A DNA stretch of 43,426 nt, from contig CAYRHN010000021.1 in NCBI GenBank assembly GCA_964424115.1, positions 1-43,426 on the forward strand, given 5' to 3'. The notes under the pieces are model-generated. The model was not told the origin of the DNA. It saw only the letters and a list, made by a program, of their open reading frames with translations, and did not search any database. Shown here one piece after another: positions 1 to 7,583 of this stretch. This DNA comes from CAYRHN01 sp964424115. GTDB lineage: Bacteria > Chloroflexota > Anaerolineae > Anaerolineales > Anaerolineaceae. Positions within the stretch are counted from its first letter, which is position 1; every line of letters begins with the position of its first letter. The translations under genes and the position numbers were made by a program.

Positions 1-114
1 CTCCCGCCCTCCCCCCACCCCCCTTCTTTCCCCCCGAAGGGGGGACAAAAGAGGGGGAGGGAGACCCCCCTCCCCAACCCTCCCCCCGATGGGGGGAGGA
101 GGTATAATCAAAGT
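1..114. repeat. GC-rich palindromic intergenic repeats
   Basis: The first 114 bases are runs of C and G arranged as inverted repeats: a C6-GAA-G6 hairpin centred near base 38, and CCTCCCCCCGATGGGGGGAGG near 80-100. The same family (C-rich arm, GAA or GAT loop, G-rich arm) recurs near 5448, 5538, 25411, 26609, 28078 and 28608. No gene is seen here. Confidence 0.7.
103..108 (+). promoter_or_regulatory. -10 box of a probably leaderless TetR gene
   Basis: TATAAT lies six bases before the ATG at 115, so transcription would begin at or next to the start codon. An AGGAGG at 97-102 is 12 bases from the ATG and is part of the GC palindrome, so it is probably not a working ribosome binding site. No good -35 box is visible. 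Confidence 0.55.
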
Positions 115-684
115 ATGGGCAGACCTGCAGAATTGGAACACGAGAACAAAGAGCGCATCCTGCGCACCGGCTGGGAGCTATTCCAGAAAAAGGGCTACCG
201 CGGGGTGACGATGGACGACCTGTGCCAGCAGTGCCGGTTGACCAAACCCACCCTGTATTACTACTTCAAGGACAAAGAGGATGTCTTCGTGCAGGTGCTG
301 CGCGCCAAGCTGGAGAGCTTCCACGCCTCGATCGACCAGGCCGGTACGCTGGCGGAGCGCCTGGAGGCGGTCGCGCGGGCCATGCTGGAGAACTTCGAGA
401 CGGAGTACACGCTCTTCATCCGCGACTGCGAACACCTGAAGGACCCCGCCAACCTGGCCGCCATCCGCAGCGCCTTCCGCAGCGAGCTGTTCCACCCCCT
501 GGCAGCGCTGATGCAAAACGGCATCGCGCGCGGCGAGCTGCGCGGCGAGAACGGCCAGACGCTGACCCTGCTCTTCCTGGGGGTGATCAACAATTTCATC
601 GGCAAGGAAGCGGAGATGGGGGTATCGCCCTCCGAGCTGGCCGCCCGGCTGGTGGATTTCTTCCTGCACGGGGCGCAGAAATAG
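115..684 (+). CDS. TetR/AcrR-family transcriptional regulator
   Basis: A 189-residue protein of the usual TetR length. The N-terminal helix-turn-helix spans roughly residues 12-60, with the family pattern GVTMDDLCQQCRLTKPTLYYYF followed closely by a KDKEDVF segment. The rest is an all-helical ligand-binding domain with no recognisable ligand signature. TetR proteins are dimeric repressors whose operator binding is relieved by a small molecule; the target here cannot be told from context, because the next gene (a diguanylate cyclase) has its own start after a terminator. The start is fixed by a TATAAT box six bases upstream. It ends in a clear terminator at 699. Confidence 0.9.
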   Translation: MGRPAELEHENKERILRTGWELFQKKGYRGVTMDDLCQQCRLTKPTLYYYFKDKEDVFVQVLRAKLESFHASIDQAGTLAERLEAVARAMLENFETEYTLFIRDCEHLKDPANLAAIRSAFRSELFHPLAALMQNGIARGELRGENGQTLTLLFLGVINNFIGKEAEMGVSPSELAARLVDFFLHGAQK

Positions 685-698
685 CGCAGGAATTCTCT

Positions 699-724
699 CC
701 GGCTTGCAGAAGCCGGCGTTTTTT
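699..724 (+). terminator. Rho-independent terminator after the TetR gene
   Basis: Stem CCGGCTT (699-705), loop GCAG, stem AAGCCGG (710-716), then CG and six T residues (719-724). A textbook intrinsic terminator placed 15 bases after the stop codon. Confidence 0.9.
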
Positions 725-789
725 GCTAAGATGAAACAAATCTCCACCCTGGCAATTTAACCTACTGGTACAGATCACGAGGCAAGGGA

Positions 790-2223
790 ATGAAATCTGA
801 CGAAACGGAGCGTTACAAGAGCTTGTTCGAATACGCACCCATCTCTCTTTGGGAAGAAGATTACAGCGGCATCCTGGGCCTGTTCGAAGACCTGCGCGCC
901 AGGAAGGTGTCCTCGCTGGAGGACTACCTGGCGAAGCACCCCGATTTTGTGGAAACCTGCATGCGCCAGATCAAGGTGCTGCACGTGAACGAGCAAACCC
1001 TCAAGCTGTTCAAGGCACAGTCACAGGAGCAATTCCTGGCCAACCTGGGCAACATCTTCCGCGACGGCATGCGCCGCCACATGCAGAGCGAACTGCTGGC
1101 CCTGTGGAACGGCGACCTGCAGTGGTGCGGCGACGGGGTCAACTACGCCCTGGACGGCAGCGCCGTGGATATCCTGCTGCACTGGCGCATCCTGCCCGGC
1201 TTTGAGCAGACCTGGCGGCGCGTGCTGGTGACGATCGAGGATATCACCGCCCGCAAGCGGGCCGAACGGCGCCTGGAGAATCTGTTCGAGGCCTCGCCCA
1301 TCTCCCTGTGGGAAGAAGATTACAGCGCCGTGAAAGCTTATTTCAACGAACTGCGCGCCGGGGGAGTGAGCGACCTGAAGGCCCACCTGGTCAGCCACCC
1401 CGAGACGGTGGCGCGCTGCATGAAGCTGATCCAGGTGCTGGCGGTGAACCAGAAAACCCTGGAACTGTTCGGGGCCGACTCGCAGGAGCAACTGCTGGCG
1501 AGCCTGGACCAGGTCTTCCGCGACGAGATGGGGACGCACTTTGCGCAGGAATTGATCGACCTGTGGAATGGGCGGCTGGTGTATGAGCGCGAGGGGATCA
1601 ACTACTCCCTGAACGGAGAGCCGATCCATATCCTGTTGAATTTCCGCGTCATGCCGGGGCACGAGGAGGATTTCGGCTGGGTGCTGGTGGCGATCGAGGA
1701 CATCACCGCCCGCAAGAAGGCCGAGCAATACCTGCGCTACCTGGGCACACACGACGTGATGACCGGCCTGTTCAACCGCGCCTTCTTCCAGGAGACGCTG
1801 GCAGCCCTCGAAAAAGACCGCCGTGAGCCGATCAGCGCGATCATCGTCGATCTGGACAAATTAAAGATCACCAACGACACCTACGGCCACCAGGCCGGGG
1901 ACGATCTGATCCGCCGGGCAGCCGAGGTGCTGAAGGCCTGCTTTAAGGACGAGGCCGTGGGAGGCGAGCCGTTGGTGGCGCGCATCGGCGGGGACGAATT
2001 TGCCGCCCTCCTGCCGGGGCAGGATGCCCAAAAAGCCGCCGAGGCCGTCGAGCAGCTGCGCAGCCTGGTGGAGCTGAACAACCAGTATTACCGCCAACCC
2101 ACCCTGAGCCTCTCCGTCGGCGCGGCCACCAGCCGGGCGGGCATGCCGCTCGAAAGGGTGATCAGCCTGGCCGACAATGCCATGTACGCCGATAAATTGT
2201 CCCGCTCCCACCCGGGCGCTTAG
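790..2223 (+). CDS. Tandem-PAS diguanylate cyclase (GGDEF)
   Basis: A 477-residue signalling protein. Two PAS-like sensor domains (about residues 8-155 and 164-310) are clear duplicates of each other: both open with APISLWEEDYS or SPISLWEEDYS and both close with an EDITARK linker. A C-terminal GGDEF domain (about 318-475) follows, with an intact GGDEF active-site motif at residues 400-404, so it should make cyclic di-GMP from two GTP. The RxxD product-inhibition site normally five residues before GGDEF is absent (the residues there are EPLVARI). There is no membrane segment, so it is probably cytosolic. The start is preceded by AAGGGA. No EAL domain is present. The long palindrome at 2258 follows it. 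Confidence 0.92.
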   Translation: MKSDETERYKSLFEYAPISLWEEDYSGILGLFEDLRARKVSSLEDYLAKHPDFVETCMRQIKVLHVNEQTLKLFKAQSQEQFLANLGNIFRDGMRRHMQSELLALWNGDLQWCGDGVNYALDGSAVDILLHWRILPGFEQTWRRVLVTIEDITARKRAERRLENLFEASPISLWEEDYSAVKAYFNELRAGGVSDLKAHLVSHPETVARCMKLIQVLAVNQKTLELFGADSQEQLLASLDQVFRDEMGTHFAQELIDLWNGRLVYEREGINYSLNGEPIHILLNFRVMPGHEEDFGWVLVAIEDITARKKAEQYLRYLGTHDVMTGLFNRAFFQETLAALEKDRREPISAIIVDLDKLKITNDTYGHQAGDDLIRRAAEVLKACFKDEAVGGEPLVARIGGDEFAALLPGQDAQKAAEAVEQLRSLVELNNQYYRQPTLSLSVGAATSRAGMPLERVISLADNAMYADKLSRSHPGA

Positions 2224-2257
2224 CCGCGCGGGCCCGGGGGCTTTCCTGAAGTCATTA

Positions 2258-2298
2258 TTTGGGTAGTTTTGCCCCCGAAGGGGGCAAAACTACCCAAA
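2258..2298. repeat. Long perfect palindrome after the cyclase gene
   Basis: Arms GGGTAGTTTTGCCCCC (2261-2276) and its exact complement (2280-2295) enclose a GAA loop, and TTT/AAA extend the stem to 19 bp. On the plus strand an A/T-rich tail follows instead of a T run, so it may end transcription weakly in both directions. A similar perfect palindrome occurs at 5579-5617. Confidence 0.75.
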
Positions 2299-2405
2299 AA
2301 TAAAATATTTCCTCGCCTCAGGGCGGGGGCAGGGGGGTGGGAAATTCCCATGCGGCCCATGCCTTTCGGCTTTAAGAAAGGCGTTGGTCAAGCCATTTTC
2401 CCCTC

Positions 2406-2435
2406 TTGACTTGTCTGGTCATCCTATGTTATAGT
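2406..2435 (+). promoter_or_regulatory. Sigma-70-type promoter for the ribozyme / glutamine synthetase transcript
   Basis: TTGACT (2406-2411), an 18-base spacer and TATAGT (2430-2435). The predicted start near 2442 leaves a leader of about 30 bases before the proposed ribozyme cleavage site. Confidence 0.6.
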
Positions 2436-2473
2436 CATTCACAGTAAGCCACAACCGCATAGCGAGAGAATTA

Positions 2474-2715
2474 GCGGCTGAGTCTCGCCCGCGGGCGAGA
2501 TGACGAGGTGGAGGTTCTTCCCCGCGAGGGGAAGCTAACCCGGCAGCAAGCCGGCCGGGGAAAATCGAACAGATCAGCGGATGCCTCTGGAGCGTTCCAC
2601 GCGCTCCCTTTCTCCCTTCCGAAACAAGCGTAAGGCCAAAAACAGCCGGCGACGGCTGCGCCAAAGCCCTGCAGCGTGGTTTGACCGCCAGGTCAAAGCT
2701 TCTATTGGAAGGGCT
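2474..2715 (+). ncRNA. Candidate glmS-type self-cleaving ribozyme
   Basis: Elements seen in order: AGCGGCTGA (2473-2481, with proposed cleavage after A2473), a hairpin directly before the conserved TGACGAGG (2501-2508), GGAGGTT (2510-2516) pairing with GCCTCT (2583-2588), ATCGAA (2564-2569), GCGGATGCC (2577-2585), and a 3' domain closed by CCCTTCC (2614-2620) with GGAAGGG (2707-2713). Inside that domain is a GNRA hairpin CAGCCG-GCGA-CGGCTG (2643-2658). The segment GCTGA (2477-2481) can pair with TCAGC (2574-2578), as in the pseudoknot of known glmS ribozymes, though the register is one base off. Two extra hairpins (2517-2534, with a GCGA loop, and 2540-2554) interrupt a normally tight loop. 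The family is activated by glucosamine-6-phosphate and normally precedes glmS; here the next gene is glutamine synthetase. Confidence 0.62.
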
Positions 2716-2749
2716 TCCCTTTTTAAACGCAACGGTTCGCCGGTTGAAA

Positions 2750-2783
2750 CGGGTATGCCCTGGGTGTACCCGTATTTTTGTTT
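2750..2783 (+). terminator. Terminator-like hairpin between ribozyme and glutamine synthetase
   Basis: CGGGTA (2750-2755) pairs with TACCCG (2767-2772), followed by TATTTTTGTTT. If functional it would stop transcripts that begin at 2442 before they reach the glutamine synthetase gene, adding a termination layer or making the ribozyme transcript stand-alone. Confidence 0.6.
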
Positions 2784-2790
2784 ACCTGCC

Positions 2791-2990
2791 GGAGGTGAAA
2801 AAGAATTTATGAAGAGCTTTGAACACGGACGCTTCGCCCACGGATATCACGGATGCACACGGATAAAAAAAGATCTCTTGAGCCTCTTAATGGCTCTACC
2901 CGTGAAGATCCGTCCGATCCGTGCCATCCGTGTTCCAAAAAAATCTTAAAGGTTTTATCAGTGTTCATCTGTGTTCATCTGTGGTTAATT
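2791..2990. repeat. Orphan ribosome binding site and start codon interrupted by a dispersed repeat
   Basis: GGAGGTG at 2791-2797 and an ATG at 2809 form a good translation start about 90 bases after the ribozyme, but after a few codons the sequence becomes the dispersed CACGGACGCTTCGC / CACGGAT / GTTCATCTGTGGTTAA repeat (about 2818-2990). The short reading frame that continues to 2949 is repeat sequence and is not annotated as a gene. The same family occurs near 10274, 12609-13062, 14072 and 38330-38600. Confidence 0.6.
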
Positions 2991-3015
2991 GCTAAATCTC
3001 AATCTGGAGGCTAAA

Positions 3016-4353
3016 ATGGATCGTAAATATTTGCTCGCGCGCGCGAAGGAAGACGGAGTGAAGTTCATCTCCTACCAGTTCACCGACGTGACCGGCTCGG
3101 TTAAGAGCGTGGACGCGCCCATCGAACAACTGGAAGGCGCGCTGGAGAACGGCATCTGGTTCGACGGCTCGTCGGTGGAGGGCTTCGCCCGCATCCAGGA
3201 ATCCGACATGCAGCTGCGCATCGACCCAGACACCTACGCCGTGCTGCCCTGGACGCCGCCCGACATGCGCCGCGCGCGCCTGTTCTGCGACATCTACACC
3301 CCCGACGGCAAACCCTTCGAGGGCGACCCGCGCGGGCTGCTCAAGCGCATGGTGGAAAAACTGCGCGCCCGCGGATGGGTCTTCAACGTCGGCCCGGAGC
3401 CGGAGTTCTTCCTCTTCAAGCGCAACGGCGGTGAGTCGATCCACCCGGTGCCGCACGACATCGGCGGCTATTTCGACTTCTCGCCCGACGACGAGGCCGT
3501 GCGGGTGCGCACCGAGCTGATGTCGGCGCTGAACACGATGGGGCTGGAGATCGAGGTGGGGCACCACGAGTGCGGGCTGGGACAGCACGAGATCGATTTC
3601 CGCTTTGCCGACGCGCTGCGCACCGCCGACAGCGTGCTGACCCTGAAGTACACCGTCAAAGCCATCGCGGCGCGCAACGGGCTGATCGCCTCTTTCATGC
3701 CCAAGCCGATCTACGGCATGGCGGGTTCGGGGATGCACGTGCACCAGTCGTTGTTCGACCTGGAAGGCAAGAACCTGTTCTTCGACGCCGACGACCCGAT
3801 GAACCTCTCCCGCCTGGCGTACCACTTCATCGCCGGGCAGTTGGAGCATGCCCGCGCGCTAGCGGGGGTGGTGGCGCCGAGCATCAACTCCTACAAGCGC
3901 CTGGTGCCGGGCTACGAGGCGCCGGTCTACGTGGGCTGGGCGCAGACCAACCGCTCGGCGCTGATCCGCATCCCGCGCTACACGCAGGGCATGACCAAGG
4001 CGGTGCGCTGCGAGCTGCGCTTCCCCGACCCCTCCTGCAACCCCTACCTGGCCTTCACCGCCATGCTGGCGGCCGCGCTGGACGGCATCGAGCGCAAGCT
4101 GGAACCGCCCAAGGCATTGAACAATATCAACCTGTACCACCTGGAAGACGCAGAGCGCAAAAAGCTGGGGGTGAAGGAATTGCCCGGCTCGCTGCCGGAA
4201 GCGCTGGGCGAGCTGGACCGGGATGCGGTACTGAAGGATGCGCTCGGCCCGACGATCTACGGGGCTTTCCGCCGCGCCAAGCTGGACGAGTGGGAAGAGT
4301 ACCGCGTCAAGGTGATGGATTGGGAAGTGCAGCGGTATTTGGAGAGCGCGTAA
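3016..4353 (+). CDS. glnA: Glutamine synthetase, type I-alpha-like
   Basis: A 445-residue enzyme making glutamine from glutamate, ammonia and ATP in the cytosol, as a dodecamer in this family. The N-terminal beta-grasp contains FDGSSVEGF; catalytic-domain motifs are PEPEFFLF, HHECGLGQHEIDFRF, GSGMHVHQSLF, NRSALIRIPRY and RFPDPSCNPYLAF. The C-terminal stretch NINLYHLEDAERKKLG resembles the I-alpha group and lacks the NLYDLPP adenylylation site, so control by GlnE is unlikely. The start at 3016 is set by GGAGG at 3010-3014; the longer frame from 2989 lacks a binding site. It stands alone, about 300 bases downstream of the candidate glmS-type ribozyme. Confidence 0.95.
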   Translation: MDRKYLLARAKEDGVKFISYQFTDVTGSVKSVDAPIEQLEGALENGIWFDGSSVEGFARIQESDMQLRIDPDTYAVLPWTPPDMRRARLFCDIYTPDGKPFEGDPRGLLKRMVEKLRARGWVFNVGPEPEFFLFKRNGGESIHPVPHDIGGYFDFSPDDEAVRVRTELMSALNTMGLEIEVGHHECGLGQHEIDFRFADALRTADSVLTLKYTVKAIAARNGLIASFMPKPIYGMAGSGMHVHQSLFDLEGKNLFFDADDPMNLSRLAYHFIAGQLEHARALAGVVAPSINSYKRLVPGYEAPVYVGWAQTNRSALIRIPRYTQGMTKAVRCELRFPDPSCNPYLAFTAMLAAALDGIERKLEPPKALNNINLYHLEDAERKKLGVKELPGSLPEALGELDRDAVLKDALGPTIYGAFRRAKLDEWEEYRVKVMDWEVQRYLESA

Positions 4354-4355
4354 GG

Positions 4356-4476
4356 GATTTACGATTTACGATTAGCGATTGACGATTGATCAGTTGACAG
4401 TAAACAGTTCACAGCGGACAGGAAAGAATCTGCTCTTGCTGTGAGCTGTTTGCTATTAACTGTCAGCTATCCTTTG
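4356..4476. repeat. Dispersed GATTTACGATT and CAGCTGACAG-type repeats
   Basis: Two repeat families sit end to end: tandem 9-base GATTTACGA / GATTGACGA units (4356-4387), then a TTGACAGTAAACAGTTCACAGCGGACAG ... CTGTCAGCTAT inverted arrangement. The latter reaches the stop codon of the neighbouring minus-strand gene. No gene is seen. Confidence 0.7.
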
Positions 4477-5430
4477 TCAGCTATGCGCAATCAGTTTGCA
4501 AAAGCCGCACAGACCCGCCGCCTGGGTGGGCTGGCCGCAGGAGGGGCAGCGGCGCATCGGGACGCCTTCGGCTCCCTCGCGGGTGGTCTCTTCGGCAGCG
4601 CCGAACATCTGCGCGCGTGCCCGCAGGAAACCGACGTAGTAGTTGAGCTTCATCCCAGGGTGGTCAGCCTCCATGCGGTTGAGCACGGCCTTGCACTCCA
4701 GCAGGGTCGAGCCTTCGCTGAAGGGGCACTCCTCCTCGATGTAGTCGATCCCGCGCAGGATGGCGTAGGCGGCGGTCTCGCGCTCGTAGAAGCGGCAGAA
4801 GGGCTTGGCCTTGCGCACGAAGCCCTCCCCGCCTTCCAGGACCGGGTACTGGCGGCGCAGCAGGTCCATCTGCCAGTTGAGCATGTTGTTGTACAGCACG
4901 CCCACCTCGTCATCCAGGTTGTGCCCGGTGACCAGGGCCTCGTAGCCGTGCTCGAGGGCGTAGCGGTTCATCAGGTAGCGCTTGACCAGCCCGCACACGG
5001 CGCACGGGCGCAGTTTGCCGCGCTGGGTGCGCGCCGCCATCTGCGGGATGCTCTCGCCGTAGCTGCCTTCCAGGTTGATCACGTGCAGGGCCAGCCCGCG
5101 CTCTTCGGCAAAGCGGCGCGCGGCGGCCTCGGAGGCGTCCGAGTAGCCGATCCCGGCTTCAATGCCCAGGTGGATGTAGAGGCCGTCCACGCGATAGCCC
5201 AGGCGCCAGAGGGCGTCCCACAGGGAGAGGGAGTCCTTGCCGCCAGAGACGGCTGCCAGCAGGCGCGCGTCGGGGGGGAACATGCGGTACTTCTTGATGA
5301 AGCGCGCGGTCTGGACCAGGATCCACTCGAGGAAGTGTTCGCGGCACAGCACCAGGCGGTGCTGGCGCAGGTGGATGGAGGCGCGCGCGCCGCAGGCGTG
5401 GCATTTCATCACTGCGCCGCGGTAGGTCAT
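4477..5430 (-). CDS. ttuA: TtuA/TtcA-family tRNA 2-thiolation ATPase
   Basis: 317 residues. The N-terminal zinc site has C10, C13, C29 and H32. The PP-loop ATPase motif SGGKDS is at 62-67, the family catalytic/iron-sulfur cysteines are C143, C146 (CAVC) and C235 (ECPF), and the C-terminal zinc ribbon has C295, C298, C308 and C311. This layout matches the TtuA/Ncs6-like branch, which adenylates a tRNA uridine and transfers sulfur from a ubiquitin-like carrier. A carrier-like gene lies just upstream at 5896-6093. The ATG at 5430 abuts GGAGGT; an ATG at 5409 (beginning MKCHACG) is an alternative. Which uridine is modified cannot be told from sequence. Confidence 0.85.
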   Translation of the reverse strand: MTYRGAVMKCHACGARASIHLRQHRLVLCREHFLEWILVQTARFIKKYRMFPPDARLLAAVSGGKDSLSLWDALWRLGYRVDGLYIHLGIEAGIGYSDASEAAARRFAEERGLALHVINLEGSYGESIPQMAARTQRGKLRPCAVCGLVKRYLMNRYALEHGYEALVTGHNLDDEVGVLYNNMLNWQMDLLRRQYPVLEGGEGFVRKAKPFCRFYERETAAYAILRGIDYIEEECPFSEGSTLLECKAVLNRMEADHPGMKLNYYVGFLRARAQMFGAAEETTREGAEGVPMRRCPSCGQPTQAAGLCGFCKLIAHS

Positions 5431-5890
5431 ACCTCCCCCCTCCCCCCTCCAAAGGAGGGGGAGAAAACCCACCCCCCGGCCCCCTGCCTGTCATTGCGAG
5501 GAGGGCGCCGGCCCGGCGAAGCAATCCCCCTGCTCCACCCCCCAACCCCCTCCTGAAGGAGGGGGAGAAATTTAACAGGGTGTTTTTGGGTCTGCTGCGC
5601 AGACCCAAAAACACCCGAGTGGCAATTTAAAAGAACCGGTGACTTTCTCCCTGTCCCCTGCCTGTCATTGCGAGGAGGGCGCCAGCCCGACGAAGCAATC
5701 CCCACCCCCTGCCTGTCATTGCGAGGAGAGCGCCGGCCCGACGAAGCAATCTCCGCGCCCCACCCCCCGGCCCCCGCCCCAAGGCGGGGAAGGCGATCCA
5801 TGAGAGTGGGAAGAAAGGCGAAAGAGGGCATCTTAACAGAACTGGTTCTCAATAGGCTGCTTTCCTCTGCGGCTCGGCGGCTCAGCGTGA
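5431..5890. repeat. Intergenic block of several repeat families
   Basis: No gene is seen. It holds three copies of a TGTCATTGCGAGGAG ... CGACGAAGCAATC element (5486-5526, 5659-5700, 5710-5751), two GC palindromes (around 5448 and 5538) and one long perfect palindrome (5579-5617). These separate the sulfur-carrier gene from the thiolase gene on the minus strand. Confidence 0.8.
5579..5617. repeat. Perfect 19-bp-arm palindrome
   Basis: GGGTGTTTTTGGGTCTGCTG runs directly into its own reverse complement with essentially no loop. It may act as a bidirectional terminator or a cruciform-forming element, like the unrelated-sequence palindrome at 2258. Confidence 0.75.
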
Positions 5891-5895
5891 GCTTC

Positions 5896-6093
5896 TCAGC
5901 CCCCGGAGATGGTGGCGACGAGTTTGGCCACGTCGCCGTCGCGCAGGACATCCCGCTCAGTGAGCAGTTCGCCGTCCCGCACGACCAGGTAGCTCTCCTG
6001 GGGCAGGCCGAGCTTTTCCAGTGCGTCATGGACGGTGATGGTCTGGCCGTCGAGGGTGAGGGGCTGCTTGCGAAGGAGGAGGGTGATGGACAT
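5896..6093 (-). CDS. ttuB: ThiS/MoaD-like sulfur-carrier protein (TtuB-like)
   Basis: A 65-residue ubiquitin-fold protein ending in ISGG, the di-glycine tail that is adenylated and thiocarboxylated in the ThiS, MoaD and TtuB families. The body pattern (LTLDGQTITVHDALEKLGL, then LVVRDGELLTERDVLRDGD) fits this fold. Position just upstream of the TtuA-like gene on the same strand makes TtuB, the sulfur donor for tRNA thiolation, the best guess; ThiS or MoaD remain possible because no thiamin or molybdopterin gene is nearby. It starts eight bases after the stop of the amylase gene, so translation may be coupled to it. Confidence 0.8.
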   Translation of the reverse strand: MSITLLLRKQPLTLDGQTITVHDALEKLGLPQESYLVVRDGELLTERDVLRDGDVAKLVATISGG

Positions 6094-6101
6094 GGGATGA
6101 T

Positions 6102-7478
6102 TTACCGCCTGGCGACCACATAGGCATACGGTTCCAGCGAGAGGTGCGCCTGAAGGGAGAGCGGGCGGCCGGAGAAGGCGTTCTGCCAGGAGGTGTTCTG
6201 CAGGCGGGCGGGCAGGGCAAAGTCCAGGGTTTTGTTGCGCACGTTGACGATCACCAGCACCTCCTGGTCGGGGGTGGCGCGGGTGAAGCAGACCACGTCG
6301 GCGGTGGAGCAGTCGGTCAGGCTGCCCCCCTGCAGGGCGGGGGACTCATTGTAGAATTTGAAGATGGCCTTATAAGCAGCCAGCATGTCGGGATTGGCGC
6401 TCCAGTCGATGGGCGACTTGCTGAAGAAGGGGGTGGTGTCGGCCCGCCCGACCTCCTGCCCGTCGTAGATCATCGGCACGCCGCCCATGTAGGCGGCGAT
6501 GACCGAGGCGGCCAGCGCGCCTTTGATCCCGCCGAAGAGCGCCACCGGGCTGGCGTCCCAGGCCGATTCGTCGTGGTTGGTGGTGAAGCGCAGCTTGCGC
6601 GCGCCGCTGGGCAGCCCGTCGGTCTCGACCAGGTGGGTGGTGTAGAGGCCCGTGGCGGGCTGTTCGGTAAAGACGCCCTTGAGCTGATTGTAGAAGTTCC
6701 AGGCGTAGTTCATCTGGAAGCCGGCGGTGAAGTGATCCTCGCGCGAGCCTTCCGCCAGCCAGATCAGCTTGCGGCCGGGGATGCTGTTAAGAGTGGAGAT
6801 GGCCTCCTGCCAGAAGTCGAAGGGGACCATGTCGGCTGCGTCGCAGCGGAAGCCGTCCACGTTGGCCTCCAGCACCCAGTAGGTCATCGCCTCGATCATC
6901 GCGGCGCGCATCTCGGCGTTGTCGTAGTTCAGGTCGGCCACGTCCGCCCAGCCGGTGCCTTCGGGCGAGATGATCTTGCCGTCCTTCTGGGTATACCAGT
7001 CCTTGTTCTTGATCCAGGGATTATCCCAGGCGGTGTGGTTGGCCACCCAATCCAGGATGACGGCTATGCCGCGCTGGTGGGCAGCGTCGGTGAGCGCGCG
7101 CAGGTCGTCCAGCGTGCCGAACTCGGGGTTGACTGCCAGGTAATCCTGCACCGAGTAGGGCGAATTGACCGAGTTGATCTTGCCGATCGGGTAGATCGGC
7201 ATCAGCCAGATGGTGTTCACCCCCAGGGCTTTCAGCTCATCCAGGCGGGCGGTCACCCCGGCCAGGTCGCCGGAGGCGCTGAAGGCGCGCAGGTTGACCT
7301 CGTAGAGCACCACATGGGCAGGCAGGTTCTGGAGCGGCTCGCCGTACTGCTGGAGAGCCGTGCTCTCCGGCGTGGCAGCGGCGGTCGGCAGCGGAGTGGG
7401 GGTAGGCGCAGCGGTGGGGGCGGGAGCGCAGCCAGCCGCCAGGCAGAGAATGAGGAAGGCAAGGAAAAGACGGTTCAT
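6102..7478 (-). CDS. GH13 alpha-amylase-family lipoprotein
   Basis: 458 residues. The signal peptide has a lipobox LAAGC (C17), followed by an Ala/Pro/Thr-rich linker, so the enzyme is probably tethered outside the membrane. The GH13 barrel carries region I DWVANH (143-148), region II GFRCDAA (209-215, nucleophile D213), region III with E243 as acid/base and region IV NHD (301-303). It should hydrolyse alpha-1,4 glucans; exact specificity is unclear, and it is short, with a reduced C-terminal domain. The start codon is immediately preceded by the GATTTACGA repeat, leaving no ribosome binding site or promoter of ordinary form. The sulfur-carrier gene follows directly. Confidence 0.93.
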   Translation of the reverse strand: MNRLFLAFLILCLAAGCAPAPTAAPTPTPLPTAAATPESTALQQYGEPLQNLPAHVVLYEVNLRAFSASGDLAGVTARLDELKALGVNTIWLMPIYPIGKINSVNSPYSVQDYLAVNPEFGTLDDLRALTDAAHQRGIAVILDWVANHTAWDNPWIKNKDWYTQKDGKIISPEGTGWADVADLNYDNAEMRAAMIEAMTYWVLEANVDGFRCDAADMVPFDFWQEAISTLNSIPGRKLIWLAEGSREDHFTAGFQMNYAWNFYNQLKGVFTEQPATGLYTTHLVETDGLPSGARKLRFTTNHDESAWDASPVALFGGIKGALAASVIAAYMGGVPMIYDGQEVGRADTTPFFSKSPIDWSANPDMLAAYKAIFKFYNESPALQGGSLTDCSTADVVCFTRATPDQEVLVIVNVRNKTLDFALPARLQNTSWQNAFSGRPLSLQAHLSLEPYAYVVARR

Positions 7479-7479
7479 A

Positions 7480-7570
7480 TACGATTTACGATTTACGATT
7501 TACGATTTACGATTTACGATTGATGATTGACCATTGACGATTGACGAATTTGGATTGACGATTTTGGATT
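7480..7570. repeat. Tandem GATTTACGA / GATTGACGA array
   Basis: About ten 9-base units (ATTTACG, ATTGACG and variants) starting two bases from the amylase start codon. The same array occurs at 4356, 14306, 23934, 24087, 24261 and 25779. Confidence 0.85.
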
Positions 7571-7583
7571 GGCGAGAGAAGGT

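Noticed and set aside
2581..2949. Open frame of 122 codons over the ribozyme and repeat
   Set aside because: It has no ribosome binding site at its first ATG, crosses the structured RNA and then reads dispersed repeat sequence; it is not protein-like.
5486..5751. Possible tRNA or small RNA genes in the TGTCATTGCGAGGAG copies
   Set aside because: No cloverleaf or conserved TTCGA arm could be drawn; the copies match a dispersed intergenic repeat.
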